From an uncultured Roseburia sp. (GTDB lineage Bacteria; Bacillota; Clostridia; Lachnospirales; Lachnospiraceae), in NCBI GenBank assembly GCA_900548205.1, contig URJS01000005.1, forward strand, positions 3,814 to 67,813: 64,000 bases of DNA, given 5' to 3'. The notes under the pieces were generated by a model. The model did no database searches and had not been told where the DNA came from. It saw only the letters and a program-made list of their open reading frames with translations. The number at the start of each line of letters is the position of its first letter. Position 1 is the stretch's first letter. Shown here piece after piece: positions 34,521-43,950 of this stretch. Position numbers and translations under genes: made by a program.

Positions 34521-34566
34521 AAAAAGGGAGAGACACAGCCATTCTTGGCTGTGTCTCTCCCTTTTT
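34521..34566 (-). terminator. terminator of the NlpC/P60 gene
   Basis: A 21-bp perfect inverted repeat (34521-34541, 34546-34566) with loop TTCT. The stem starts with AAAAA and ends in TTTTT, so it can act in both directions. Confidence 0.92.
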
Positions 34567-34577
34567 CGCTTCTTCTA

Positions 34578-35834
34578 TTAGAAAATTCTTCTTACGCAAA
34601 TCGGTGTACGGTAATTTACATTTGAATAGGTAATACCGCTCGACGGTGTGCTTGCATGCACGATAGAACCATTGCCCGCATAGATACCTACATGACCGCT
34701 GTAGCATACAATGTCACCTGGCTGTGCCTCTGAAAGGCTTACCTCATAGCCCACGCTTCTCATTGCACTGGAGGAATGCGGCAGTCCGATTCCAAATGCG
34801 CCGTATACGCTCATGACAAAGCCTGAACAATCTGCGCCATTGGTAAGGCTCGTGCCTCCATATACATACGGATTTCCGACAAACTGGCTTGCATGATTTA
34901 CAACTGCCTGACCATTAGAGCTCGTCGGAGGCGTGTAGGACTGCTGACCGCCTGAGGATTCCTGTTTCTTGGAGGCAGCCGCCTCATTCTTCCTTCTCGC
35001 TGCAGCAGCTGCTGCAGCTGCCTGCTGGCGCTCCTGCTCCTCCTTTGCAAGACGGGCTGCTTCTTCCTCCTTTGACTCTGCCTGCACAAACTCTGTCGTC
35101 AGCGTCACATAATCAGTAGAAACATAACCCTCGCCTTCTGCCGTTGTAACCTTTATCCAGCCCGGCATAGACTCGTCTAATACAACAAGGTCGTCCTCGA
35201 TCGGCACCATCGTCAACACGCTGGACTCTGTCGTCGGCTCTGTACGAACATAAAGCGTCGTCGTTGTAACCTTTGCATAACGTGTGCTGACAGACTTTGC
35301 CAGCTCCTCATTTCCGGCTACTACATATTCACACTTCACATATCCGGACACATTTCCTGAATTGATCTTGTACCATCCGTCTGCCGTCGTCTCTAAAATC
35401 GTTGCGGCAGAATTATTATAAAGCTTGCCCACTACCTCACTCTCTGTCGTTGGCTCTGTGCGGACATTCACATAATTATCCACCTGTGCGATCGCAATAT
35501 CTGCATATTCTGACTTCGGCGCTTCCGGTTCTTCCAGAACCTCCGGCATCTCCTGCTGCACGCCCTCCTCTGCCGTTACGACCGGAGCCTCATTCTCGCT
35601 TACCGGAGCCGCCTGCTGCGCTGCCGCCTGCACCGCTGTCTCATTACTCTCCACCAGATAATCCGATACCTTAAGGGAAATTCCTGCTGTCGGCACTCCC
35701 TTTCCTACCGCAGACGCAATCGCTGCCGTCGATGCGCCCGCCACCGGTGCGCCATATATAATAGATACGGGATCATTCAACAATAATGCTCCCACTAAAA
35801 CCAAGCCTGCTGCTTTCCATACTCTCTGTTCCAT
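34578..35834 (-). CDS. NlpC/P60 peptidoglycan hydrolase with two SH3b domains
   Basis: A 418-residue exported enzyme: signal peptide (about 1-28), Ala/Glu-rich linker, two bacterial SH3 domains (VNVRTEPTTESEVVGKLY near 127-145 and LYVRTEPTTESSVLTMV near 197-213), a Lys/Glu/Ala-rich linker, then NlpC/P60 (about 305-418). Catalytic Cys is in GADCSGFV, and the His residues in GHVGIYAG and IVHA. It should cut D-Glu-meso-DAP type peptide bonds in wall peptides. GGAGGA precedes the ATG. Single gene with a strong terminator. Confidence 0.94.
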   Translation of the reverse strand: MEQRVWKAAGLVLVGALLLNDPVSIIYGAPVAGASTAAIASAVGKGVPTAGISLKVSDYLVESNETAVQAAAQQAAPVSENEAPVVTAEEGVQQEMPEVLEEPEAPKSEYADIAIAQVDNYVNVRTEPTTESEVVGKLYNNSAATILETTADGWYKINSGNVSGYVKCEYVVAGNEELAKSVSTRYAKVTTTTLYVRTEPTTESSVLTMVPIEDDLVVLDESMPGWIKVTTAEGEGYVSTDYVTLTTEFVQAESKEEEAARLAKEEQERQQAAAAAAAARRKNEAAASKKQESSGGQQSYTPPTSSNGQAVVNHASQFVGNPYVYGGTSLTNGADCSGFVMSVYGAFGIGLPHSSSAMRSVGYEVSLSEAQPGDIVCYSGHVGIYAGNGSIVHASTPSSGITYSNVNYRTPICVRRIF

Positions 35835-35974
35835 GCTTCCTCCGACAAACCGAAAACTTATTACAAATTTGTTACATTTATTACAGAGGTATTATAGCAA
35901 AGGGAGGTTTCCATGTCAACCATGATTTGACAAGATTTCCATTATTCACAAGTTATTCATAAATGCATGCGCTT

Positions 35975-36889
35975 CTATGAAAGGCTGTTCAGATAATGCT
36001 CCACGGAGGTCACTGCATTTGCGCCGTCCGCCGCCGCCGTAATGACCTGACGCAGCTGCTTTGTCCGCACGTCTCCCGCTGCGAACACGCCCGGAATGCT
36101 TGTATTTCCCTCCTCACCGGCACAGATATAGCCGCTCTTGTCCAATTCCATCATTCCCCGAAACAGCTCTGTATTCGGCTGTATGCCGACTGCCACAAAT
36201 ACGCCCTGCACGGAAAGACTGTACGTTTCACCGGTCACCCTATTTTGGAGCGCAAGCGCTTCCACTTTCCCGTCACCCGCAACTTCTTCTGCAACCGTAT
36301 TCCAGATAATCTCAATATTCTCTGCCGCAAATACCTTCTCCTGCAAAGATTTTGCCCCGCGAAATTCATCCCGTCGGTGGATCAGATAAACCTTACTGCT
36401 GATCCTCGATAAAAACAGTGCATCCTCCAACGCCACATCGCCGCCGCCGATCACTGCGACCTCCTTCCCGCGGAAAAATGCCCCGTCACAAGTAGCACAG
36501 TAGGAAACGCCCGCTCCAAGCAATTCCTCCTCACCAGGAACACCAAGCTTCCTGTGCGTAGCTCCTGTTGCAAGGATAACCGTTTTTCCTTCATAGACCG
36601 CATCTTCTGTCACGACGCGCTTTACATCCCCTGACAGCGCAACCTCCTTTACCTCTGCGGTAATGATTTCAGCTCCCATCGCATCTGCATGGGAACGAAG
36701 CTTAAACGCCAGCTCAAAGCCGCCTACGCCCTGCAGCCCCGGATAATTGTCCACATCCGTAGTATTAATGATCTGGCCGCCGCTCAACGGCTGCTTTTCA
36801 ATAACTAAAAGAGACAGCCTCGCCCTCTCCCCGTAAATTGCCGCAGCAAGTCCGGCCGGACCGCTTCCTATTATAATAATATCATACAT
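35975..36889 (-). CDS. trxB: thioredoxin reductase
   Basis: This 304-residue flavoenzyme passes electrons from NADPH to thioredoxin. It shows the FAD site IIIGSGPAGLAAAIY (about 4-18), the redox CATC at about 133-136, the NADPH-binding GGGDVALEDA and the C-terminal FAD motif GVFAAGDVR. The length is normal. AAGGAGG is seven bases before the ATG. It is divergent from the YjfB-like gene; trxA is far away at 61058. Confidence 0.96.
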   Translation of the reverse strand: MYDIIIIGSGPAGLAAAIYGERARLSLLVIEKQPLSGGQIINTTDVDNYPGLQGVGGFELAFKLRSHADAMGAEIITAEVKEVALSGDVKRVVTEDAVYEGKTVILATGATHRKLGVPGEEELLGAGVSYCATCDGAFFRGKEVAVIGGGDVALEDALFLSRISSKVYLIHRRDEFRGAKSLQEKVFAAENIEIIWNTVAEEVAGDGKVEALALQNRVTGETYSLSVQGVFVAVGIQPNTELFRGMMELDKSGYICAGEEGNTSIPGVFAAGDVRTKQLRQVITAAADGANAVTSVEHYLNSLS

Positions 36890-36969
36890 ATGTTCTTCCT
36901 CCTTGTTCTGTTATTGTAATATAATTGCTTTTGCTTCTCTGTAACTTAGTTCCATTAATTTCTTTGCTT

Positions 36970-36998
36970 GTCAGCCACAGGCTTTTATGTCATAATGT
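36970..36998 (+). promoter_or_regulatory. promoter of the yjfB-like gene
   Basis: TTGTCA (36970-36975), 17 bases, CATAAT (36993-36998), 29 bases before the start. Confidence 0.6.
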
Positions 36999-37027
36999 AG
37001 CTATCACAAAAGAAAGGTGGGATTTTT

Positions 37028-37240
37028 ATGGATTTCTCTACAATCGACGCAGCATTGAGCACAATGACTTCTTATGATACTGCTTCATCAGTCAGCTCTT
37101 TAAGCCTTGCCTATGCAGTCGGCACTGAGGTACTCAGCCAGTCGCTTGATCTGACAGAGACTATGGGAGCTTCTATGATCCAGATGATGGAGCGCTCCGT
37201 AACGCCGGCGGTTGGCGGCAATATTGACCTCTATCTCTAA
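37028..37240 (+). CDS. YjfB-family small protein
   Basis: A 70-residue soluble protein. The second half (VLSQSLDLTETMGASMIQMMERSV, then GGNIDLYL at the very end) matches the YjfB family, labelled putative motility proteins, whose members typically end in GGNID. Nothing in the window is a flagellar gene, so a motility role is not supported here. AAAGGTGGG lies upstream and a 15-bp hairpin ends the unit. Single-gene transcript. Confidence 0.85.
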   Translation: MDFSTIDAALSTMTSYDTASSVSSLSLAYAVGTEVLSQSLDLTETMGASMIQMMERSVTPAVGGNIDLYL

Positions 37241-37256
37241 AACAGATCGGTGCACT

Positions 37257-37297
37257 CTTTATTTTATAGGAGATCTTTGGTTTCCTATAAAATAAAG
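37257..37297. terminator. hairpin after the yjfB-like gene
   Basis: A 15-bp perfect inverted repeat (37257-37271, 37283-37297), CTTTATTTTATAGGA, with an 11-base loop. It resembles the hairpins of repeat family 2 (CTTTATAGG at 6590) but lacks the CCCCCGGAGGG part. Confidence 0.7.
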
Positions 37298-37360
37298 AAA
37301 CCCGCAATCAGGCATCCTATCGAATACTTCCCGAACGCGGATTTTTTATTCTTGCTCTTA

Positions 37361-37738
37361 TTACCCCCTGACTGCGACTGCCTCAATTTCAATCATAACA
37401 TCTTTTGGCAGACGTGCGACCTCTACGCAGCTTCTCGCCGGATAATCTCCCTCAAAAAATGTCTGATACACCTCATTGATCGCGCCAAAATCATCCATTT
37501 CTTTGATAAATACCGTTGTCTTAACAACCTTTGACAGACTGCTTCCCGCCGCCTCCAGTAAATTTGACAGATTCTCTAATGCCTGCTTTGCCTGTGCCGC
37601 AGAACCCTCCGGAATCTCTCCCGTTTCCGGTATGACCGGAATCACTCCCGAGGTATATACCATTCCGTTTACCTCGATCGCCTGCGAATATGGTCCGATT
37701 GCTGCCGGCGCTTTTTCTGTACTGATTACCTTCTTCAT
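37361..37738 (-). CDS. ridA: RidA-family imine deaminase
   Basis: A 125-residue trimeric cytosolic protein that hydrolyses reactive enamine/imine intermediates from PLP enzymes such as threonine dehydratase. It has the start APAAIGPYSQAI, the middle KTTVFIKEMDDFGAINEVYQ, and the C-terminal PARSCVEVARLPKDVMIEIEAVA with the active-site Arg and Glu. Length and motifs are full. GAGGG precedes the ATG. It is downstream of cvfB in the same direction. Confidence 0.96.
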   Translation of the reverse strand: MKKVISTEKAPAAIGPYSQAIEVNGMVYTSGVIPVIPETGEIPEGSAAQAKQALENLSNLLEAAGSSLSKVVKTTVFIKEMDDFGAINEVYQTFFEGDYPARSCVEVARLPKDVMIEIEAVAVRG

Positions 37739-37790
37739 TTCTCAAGCCCTCGCTTTTCTTATTTGATGCAGATCATCCCAACGCTCTGCC

Positions 37791-38624
37791 CTATAATTTG
37801 CGGATCGCACGTTCCGTGATCTCTATGCGCCTTTCCCGATAAAGTCTTCCGACTGCACGCTTAAATGCATTCTTGCTCAGCCCTGTCTCTCTTTTGATAA
37901 CCTCCGGCGAAGCTTTATCTGTAAAGGGAAGAACTCCCGCAAATTCTTCTATCACTTCCATCACCTTCTCTGCATCCGCCTCCATCTGCAGATAAGCCTT
38001 TTCCCGCAATGTTAAATCAAGCTTTCCGTCCGGCTTCACACCAAGCACCTTCGCCTCTATGACATCGCCGATATGAAGTCTGCTGCAGTCCTCATGCGCC
38101 GGGATCATTGCCGAATAGCAGTCATCCACCGCCACAAAGGTACCGAAGTCATGCCCAAACTCATAGATCCTGCCATTCACCACATCCCCCTTTTGATAAG
38201 GAGAATCCAGCCGAAGCAGCCCATAGAGCTTCTTCATACTCGCACACAACCTGCTGCTTTTATCAATATAAAGCGTCACCAGCACCTCATCGCCCGCCTC
38301 TATGCGTGCGGTCATTTCTTTATAGGGAAGGAACAGATCCTTTTCCAGACCCCAGTCAAGAAATGCACCGATCTTTCCGACCTCAAGCACCTTAAGAACC
38401 CCAAGCGTTCCAAGCGTCAGCTTCGGACGGTTTGTTGTCGCGATCAGGCGGTCTTTGGAATCCTTATAAAGGAATACCTCAAGCTCGTCTCCTATAGCGG
38501 CTTCCTTTGGCACCTGACGAAACGGCAGCAGCACGCGCTGCTCCGCCCCCTCCTGTTCTGCCAAATACACGCCAAATTCTACTTTTTTAATGATCCTTAA
38601 CTTCTGATATTCTCCCAGCCTCAC
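37791..38624 (-). CDS. cvfB: CvfB-family S1 RNA-binding protein
   Basis: This 277-residue protein has three S1-like domains (about 1-60, 65-135, 140-205) and a C-terminal winged helix (SPEVIKRETGLSKNAFKRAVGRLY). CvfB proteins bind RNA and affect virulence-factor and regulator expression in staphylococci. The GTG at 38624 is preferred because GGAGG lies five bases upstream and it gives the family N-terminus RLGEYQKLRI; an ATG 12 bases earlier has no clear site. It overlaps the thioesterase gene by 38 bases. Confidence 0.92.
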   Translation of the reverse strand: MRLGEYQKLRIIKKVEFGVYLAEQEGAEQRVLLPFRQVPKEAAIGDELEVFLYKDSKDRLIATTNRPKLTLGTLGVLKVLEVGKIGAFLDWGLEKDLFLPYKEMTARIEAGDEVLVTLYIDKSSRLCASMKKLYGLLRLDSPYQKGDVVNGRIYEFGHDFGTFVAVDDCYSAMIPAHEDCSRLHIGDVIEAKVLGVKPDGKLDLTLREKAYLQMEADAEKVMEVIEEFAGVLPFTDKASPEVIKRETGLSKNAFKRAVGRLYRERRIEITERAIRKL

Positions 38625-39354
38625 TTTTGCCTCCATGCCCGCCGTCTTTTACAAACTGCACTACTGCATACGGCCGCTGCTTCTCATTCGCCAATACGAC
38701 AGTCCTGCTTCCTTGTTCCTCAGTAACAACCGGATACAGGCGATCGCCAAGCATCGCTGAGCGCTTGTACTCCACTCTTAAGCCGCTTACCTCGTAATCC
38801 TGCGGCAGATATTCCAGCGCAGCTTCTATATAACGCTCATTGTTCATATGCCCATTCGTATCGATCCAAGCATGCGCGACACGCAAGGGCTCTTTTTCCT
38901 CTCCGCCCTCCGGCAAAATGATCTTCCTCTCGCTCCAATCTCCCGAAAGAGGCTCGCCCAGCACATCTTCATAGGCTTTGCAGATCCCCTCCGCAATACG
39001 CGCCGGACGCATGGTCTTTGCATCCAGAAAGACCCACACTGAATTTGCCCGCACAAGAGGCTCGCCCTGTGCACTCTCCAGCAAAAAATTTCGGTACCCG
39101 CAGAAGCCCCGAAAAGCGTAGGGCCATGTCTTTACGCAAATTTCCTCTCCGAATATCGGTTTGCGTACAAGCTGCACCTCCCAGGAGGAGATCACCCATG
39201 CCGCATGGATTTTTGTCAGATAATCGACGCCCACACCAAACTGTTCCGACTGGAACGAGCAGCAATCCTGCATATAATTAAAAAGCGCCGGCAAGGTCAG
39301 CCTCCTGTGACTGTCCACCTCGCTGTATCTTACTCTGCTCTCAAACTGATACAT
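38587..39354 (-). CDS. acyl-ACP thioesterase
   Basis: This 255-residue double hot-dog enzyme of the FatA/FatB-like family should release fatty acids from acyl carrier protein. The N-terminal half has FESRVRYSEVDSHRRLTLPALFNYMQD and the second half AHAWIDTNGHMNNERYIEAAL, with the Asn and His of the family active site. No other fatty-acid gene is adjacent. GGAGGGTGAGG precedes the ATG. The tail (Gly/Lys/Glu-rich) overlaps cvfB. Confidence 0.92.
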   Translation of the reverse strand: MYQFESRVRYSEVDSHRRLTLPALFNYMQDCCSFQSEQFGVGVDYLTKIHAAWVISSWEVQLVRKPIFGEEICVKTWPYAFRGFCGYRNFLLESAQGEPLVRANSVWVFLDAKTMRPARIAEGICKAYEDVLGEPLSGDWSERKIILPEGGEEKEPLRVAHAWIDTNGHMNNERYIEAALEYLPQDYEVSGLRVEYKRSAMLGDRLYPVVTEEQGSRTVVLANEKQRPYAVVQFVKDGGHGGKSEAGRISEVKDH

Positions 39355-39419
39355 GCCTCACCCTCCAGACCTGCCGCTTCTATGGCTCCTCCGCTTGTGC
39401 CCTCCACTGTCAGAGACGC

Positions 39420-40622
39420 TTATTTCAGGCTTTCGGCAATCACATCTGCCAACTGCTCAAGCTCCTCCCTCTGGTCGGCATGCATTACAGATTTTACAGT
39501 AATCTGCGTATCTAAAATATTCATATCCTTAAGCTCTCCCAGCTGCTCCCGCATCTGCTTGGCAGTCGTGACGCCCCATGTGCCGCTCTCCAATAATGCC
39601 ACCGTCTTTTTCTGCACATTTAATGCCTTCATATCCGCAAACAGGTTTTCTAATACCGGATATATCCCTCCATTATAGGTCGGCGCTGCAAATACAAGAT
39701 GGCTCACTCTGAAAATCTCACTGATCAGCTCCGATACATGCATATTGGAGACGTCGTACACGGCAATCTTCTTTATGCCGCGCTCCGCAAGCGCGCCTGC
39801 GAGCGCATCTGCTGCCGAAGCCGTATTTCCGTACATTGACGCGTAGATAACGGCAACCGCCTTCTCCTCTGCCTCATACGCGCTCCACTTCTGATATTTC
39901 TCTAAAATATATGGCAGATTTTCTCTCCAAACAGGACCGTGCAGCGGACATATGATCTCTATCTCAAGTCCTGCCGCTTTTTTGAGCAGTGCCTGTACGG
40001 AAGGGCCGTATTTTCCAACGATATTCGCATAGTAGCGTCTGAAATCTGCCAGCCACTCCTGCTCGATCGAAAGCTCGTCCGCAAAAATATTTCCGTTTAA
40101 TGCGCCGAACGTTCCAAAGCCGTCCGCAGAAAATAACACCTTATCAAGCACGTCATACGTTACCATAACCTCCGGCCAGTGCACCATCGGCGCAAGCATG
40201 AACTGAAGCGTGTGCTTTCCGGTATTTAGGGTATCCCCCTCCTTCACCGTCACTGCACGCTCCTCAAACGCCGTGCCGAAAAACTGCTGCATCATACAAA
40301 AGGTCTTGGCATTTCCAACGATAGAAATGTCAGGGTATCTGCGCACAATATCTCCGATCAGGGCGCAGTGATCCGGCTCCATATGGTTGACAACCAGATA
40401 ATCAAGTGCACGACCGCCAAGCACATGCTCAAGATTCTCAAAAAACTGTCCTGCAACCCCGGTATCAACCGTATCAAGCAGCACCGTCTTCTCATCTAAA
40501 AGGACATAAGAATTGTAGGATACCCCTCTTGGAATCGGGAACATATTTTCAAACAGAGCCAGTCTGCGATCACTCGCACCAATCCATATAATGTCTTCAG
40601 TTACATTTCTTACGTTATACAT
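39420..40622 (-). CDS. fprA: A-type flavoprotein (FprA)
   Basis: A 400-residue diiron flavoprotein that reduces oxygen or nitric oxide to water or nitrous oxide, protecting anaerobes. The N-terminal metallo-beta-lactamase domain (about 1-250) has the HMEPDH motif near 80-85; the flavodoxin domain (about 255-400) has SMYGNTASAADAL. There is no rubredoxin tail. The start at 40622 is chosen for GGAGGG upstream and family match. It lies 80 bases downstream of secA with no terminator seen. Confidence 0.95.
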   Translation of the reverse strand: MYNVRNVTEDIIWIGASDRRLALFENMFPIPRGVSYNSYVLLDEKTVLLDTVDTGVAGQFFENLEHVLGGRALDYLVVNHMEPDHCALIGDIVRRYPDISIVGNAKTFCMMQQFFGTAFEERAVTVKEGDTLNTGKHTLQFMLAPMVHWPEVMVTYDVLDKVLFSADGFGTFGALNGNIFADELSIEQEWLADFRRYYANIVGKYGPSVQALLKKAAGLEIEIICPLHGPVWRENLPYILEKYQKWSAYEAEEKAVAVIYASMYGNTASAADALAGALAERGIKKIAVYDVSNMHVSELISEIFRVSHLVFAAPTYNGGIYPVLENLFADMKALNVQKKTVALLESGTWGVTTAKQMREQLGELKDMNILDTQITVKSVMHADQREELEQLADVIAESLK

Positions 40623-40701
40623 TTCTTTCCCTCCTGCTAAATCTCTGCGCAATTTTTCAGCAACCTTTCCTCTGCAAAACGAGGGAAGGCTGCTGCTTTT
40701 C

Positions 40702-43269
40702 TTATGCCTGTCTTCCACAGCACTGCTTATACTTCTTTCCGCTGCCGCACGGACACGGATCATTTGGATAGACCTTTGCTGCCACACGCCGCTTCGGCGC
40801 ATTGGCGGAATCATCTTTATTGGTTCCAGTGACTTTTGCCACCTGCTCACGCTCTACCTTTTCCTCAATCTTTACATGGTAGAGCAGCCGGATCGTATCC
40901 TCCTGAATGCTTGCCGTCATATCGTCAAACATATCAAAGCCCGCCATCTTATACTCCACGAGCGGATCTTTCTGTCCATAGGATTGTAAACCGATTCCCT
41001 GGCGCAGTTGGTCCATATCATCAATGTGATCCATCCACTTACGGTCGATCACCTTCAATAAAACCACGCGCTCCAGCTCGCGGAACTGCTCCGGGTTCGG
41101 GAACTCCGTTTCCTTTGTCTCGTACAGCTTCACTGCCCGCTCCTTTAGCAGATGCTTCAATTCCTTATGGCTCTTAACGCTGTCTACATCCTCTGCGCTC
41201 ACCGGCTGCATCGGAATGATCGGGATCAGAAGCTGGTTCAGCTCGTTTAAATCCCATTCTTCCTTCGGAATGTCTGCCGAGATGCAGGTATCAACGCTGT
41301 TCTCCACACGATCGGTAATCATCTTAAAGATTGCATCGCGCATATTCTCTCCGTTTAATACACGCAGACGCTCCTTATAGATAATCTCTCTCTGATCATT
41401 CATAACCTGATCGTATTCCAGCAGGTTCTTTCGGATTCCATAGTTATTTCCCTCAATCCGTGTCTGTGCCTTCTCAATCGCAGTGGTGAGCATCTTGTGC
41501 TGTATCTGCTCATTTTCGGGAACACCGAGCGCATTAAACGCAGCCATCAGACGTTCGGAACCAAACAAGCGCATCAGGTCGTCCTCCAGAGAAATAAAAA
41601 ACTGTGATTCTCCGGGATCTCCCTGACGTCCGGAACGCCCGCGCAGCTGATTATCAATACGTCTGGACTCATGACGCTCGGTACCGATGATCTTTAGCCC
41701 TCCGGCAGCCTTCGCCTCGTCATCCAGCTTAATGTCCGTACCGCGTCCCGCCATATTCGTCGCGATCGTAACCGCGCCATGCGCGCCCGCTCCGGCTACG
41801 ATTTCCGCCTCCATCTCATGAAACTTCGCATTCAGGACCGTATGTGGAATACCCTCTCTCTTAAGCAGGGCGCTGACCGTCTCAGAGGTCTCGATCGTAA
41901 TCGTACCGACTAACACCGGCTGTCCCTTCTCATGCGCCTCTCTGACCGACTCCACCACAGCGCGGAATTTTTCCTTCTTTGTCTTGTATACCACATCCTG
42001 TCTGTCTATACGCGCAACCGGACGGTTCGTCGGAATCTCAACAACATCCATTCCATAGATGTCGCGGAACTCCTTCTCCTCTGTGAGCGCCGTACCGGTC
42101 ATACCTGCCTTTTTCTCAAATTTATTGAAAAAGTTCTGGAAGGTGATCGTCGCAAGCGTCTTGCTCTCGCGCTTCACCTTGACATGCTCTTTTGCCTCGA
42201 TCGCCTGATGCAGACCGTCCGAGTAACGCCGTCCCGGCATGATACGTCCGGTAAATTCATCTACGATCATTACCTGATCGTCCTTTACCACATAATCCTG
42301 ATCGCGGAACATCAGATTGTGCGCCCGCAGCGCAAGAATGATGTTGTGCTGTATCTCAAGATTCTCCGCATCCGCAAGATTTTCAATCTTAAAGAACTGC
42401 TCGACACGCTTTACACCCTCCTGTGTGAGCGTGACAACCTTGTCCTTCTCATTGACGATGAAATCTCCCGTCTCCTCCTGCTCCAGTCCCATAATGGCAT
42501 CCATCTTGGAGTACTCCGGCATATCCTCGCCACGCTTTAGCTGCCGCGCAAGGATATCGCATGCCTCATACAGCTTTGTCGACTTGCCGCTCTGTCCCGA
42601 AATGATCAGCGGCGTACGCGCCTCATCGATCAGTACAGAGTCCACCTCATCGATGATCGCATAGTGAAGTCCGCGCTGCACAAGCTGCTCTTTATATATA
42701 ACCATGTTATCACGGAGATAATCAAAGCCAAGCTCATTATTTGTAATATAGGTGATGTCACAGTGATATGCGTCTCTGCGCTCATCGTTCGTCATAGAGT
42801 TTAAGACAACACCGACCTTTAAGCCGAGAAACTCATGCACCTGTCCCATCCACTCGGCATCACGCTTTGCCAGATAGTCGTTGACGGTAACGATGCAAAC
42901 GCCCTTGCCCTCTAAGGCATTCAAATATGCAGGCAACGTCGACACCAGCGTCTTACCCTCACCGGTACGCATCTCCGCGATACGCCCCTGATGTAAGATC
43001 ACGCCGCCGATGATCTGCACGCGGTAATGCTCCATGCCAAGCACGCGCCTTGCCGCCTCCCGTACCGTCGCATAAGCCTCCGGCAGCAGATCGTCTAACG
43101 TCTCCCCCTTTCCAAGACGCTCTTTATACTCCTTTGTCTTGTTCCTTAATTCTTCATCGGAAAGCGCTCCCATAGCGTCGCGGTAGCTCTCTACCTTATC
43201 GACGATTGGATAAATACGTTTGAGCTCGCGCTCACTGTGAGTTCCGAAAATCTTGGTCAATGCACCCAT
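40702..43269 (-). CDS. secA: preprotein translocase ATPase SecA
   Basis: This 855-residue motor pushes preproteins through SecYEG. The first nucleotide-binding fold has MRTGEGKTLVSTLPAYLNAL and DEVDSVLIDEA; the second has NMAGRGTDI and GRSGRQGDPGES. The C-terminal zinc/SecB-binding motif is intact (DPCPCGSGKKYKQCC at about 838-852). Length is normal. It is commonly upstream of prfB in Firmicutes, but here prfB is 15 kb away. Confidence 0.97.
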   Translation of the reverse strand: MGALTKIFGTHSERELKRIYPIVDKVESYRDAMGALSDEELRNKTKEYKERLGKGETLDDLLPEAYATVREAARRVLGMEHYRVQIIGGVILHQGRIAEMRTGEGKTLVSTLPAYLNALEGKGVCIVTVNDYLAKRDAEWMGQVHEFLGLKVGVVLNSMTNDERRDAYHCDITYITNNELGFDYLRDNMVIYKEQLVQRGLHYAIIDEVDSVLIDEARTPLIISGQSGKSTKLYEACDILARQLKRGEDMPEYSKMDAIMGLEQEETGDFIVNEKDKVVTLTQEGVKRVEQFFKIENLADAENLEIQHNIILALRAHNLMFRDQDYVVKDDQVMIVDEFTGRIMPGRRYSDGLHQAIEAKEHVKVKRESKTLATITFQNFFNKFEKKAGMTGTALTEEKEFRDIYGMDVVEIPTNRPVARIDRQDVVYKTKKEKFRAVVESVREAHEKGQPVLVGTITIETSETVSALLKREGIPHTVLNAKFHEMEAEIVAGAGAHGAVTIATNMAGRGTDIKLDDEAKAAGGLKIIGTERHESRRIDNQLRGRSGRQGDPGESQFFISLEDDLMRLFGSERLMAAFNALGVPENEQIQHKMLTTAIEKAQTRIEGNNYGIRKNLLEYDQVMNDQREIIYKERLRVLNGENMRDAIFKMITDRVENSVDTCISADIPKEEWDLNELNQLLIPIIPMQPVSAEDVDSVKSHKELKHLLKERAVKLYETKETEFPNPEQFRELERVVLLKVIDRKWMDHIDDMDQLRQGIGLQSYGQKDPLVEYKMAGFDMFDDMTASIQEDTIRLLYHVKIEEKVEREQVAKVTGTNKDDSANAPKRRVAAKVYPNDPCPCGSGKKYKQCCGRQA

Positions 43270-43450
43270 AAAAACTCCTATCCCGGCTGTATGCCATCCT
43301 TAGGCATAGCCCTCATTCTTCCTGCGCCGCTGTCAAAAGGGCACAGTTCTCGCACAATATCAGTATTGTAACACTTTTTTTTCGCTATCACAATAAAAAT
43401 AACTGGAAACGATTTGTAAACTTTTTATTAACTTTTCACAAAGAAAATAC

Positions 43451-43479
43451 TTGCAACCATTCTCTCATACCCTTATACT
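43451..43479 (+). promoter_or_regulatory. promoter of the TSCPD gene
   Basis: TTGCAA (43451-43456), 17 bases, TATACT (43474-43479), 42 bases before the start. Confidence 0.65.
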
Positions 43480-43521
43480 GGTAAGAAAAACGTTATATTA
43501 TTCCATGGAGGGCATACAGCT

Positions 43522-43782
43522 ATGACATACACCTACCAGACACAGGGTACCTGCGCCACAAAGATCGAATTGGAGCTCGACGGAAACATCGTGCGCAATG
43601 TAAAATTTACCGGAGGCTGCAACGGCAATCTGCAAGCGATCCCGAAGCTTGTCGAGGGTCTTACCGTTGAGCAGGTGGAGGAAAAAATCGGCGGCATTTC
43701 CTGCGGCGGACGCCCGACCTCCTGCGGTGACCAGCTTGCACGAGCCTGCCGCGCGGCTTACGAGGCTTCCAAAAACAGCTGA
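43522..43782 (+). CDS. TSCPD-domain protein (TIGR03905-like)
   Basis: An 86-residue protein made of a TSCPD domain, normally the C-terminal piece of class II ribonucleotide reductases. Conserved cysteines are visible: GTCATKI, GGCNGNLQAI, ISCGGRPTSCGDQLARA. Stand-alone members are common in clostridia and may bind metal or nucleotide; the role is unknown. GGAGGG precedes the ATG and a strong terminator follows, so it is a single gene. Confidence 0.92.
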   Translation: MTYTYQTQGTCATKIELELDGNIVRNVKFTGGCNGNLQAIPKLVEGLTVEQVEEKIGGISCGGRPTSCGDQLARACRAAYEASKNS

Positions 43783-43811
43783 CACGCCGGCTTTGCAGGA
43801 TCATGTCAGAC

Positions 43812-43857
43812 AAACGGGCAGCAAAGAGCCAAAGTACCGGCTCTTTGCTGCCCGTTT
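43812..43857. terminator. bidirectional terminator
   Basis: A 19-bp perfect stem (43812-43830, 43839-43857) with an eight-base loop, T5 on the plus strand, between the TSCPD gene and the dipicolinate genes. Confidence 0.9.
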
Positions 43858-43862
43858 TTATT

Positions 43863-43901
43863 AACATAAGAGCGGCTCTCAAAGCGTGTCGCTCGTTGTT
43901 T
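43863..43901 (+). repeat. 39-bp dispersed hairpin repeat, copy 2
   Basis: 34/39 identical to the copy at 11112-11150, and again it directly follows a terminator U-tract. Left end AACATAAGAGCG and right end CGCTCGTTGTT pair imperfectly. Confidence 0.75.
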
Positions 43902-43950
43902 CTTTTCCCTGTCATACACCTGCACAGATCAGGTATTTCACCGCCATGTC

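Noticed and set aside
34073..34577. Chromosomal origin of replication
   Set aside because: DnaA boxes are present, but dnaA and dnaN are absent, no gene-strand switch occurs, and only one cluster is seen; it is listed as a DnaA-binding locus instead.
34435..34707. A 90-codon minus-strand reading frame
   Set aside because: It reads through the NlpC gene in another frame and the terminator; composition is not protein-like.
40623..40850. Longer N-terminus for FprA
   Set aside because: An in-frame extension exists, but the family N-terminus and a GGAGGG ribosome site both fit the ATG at 40622.
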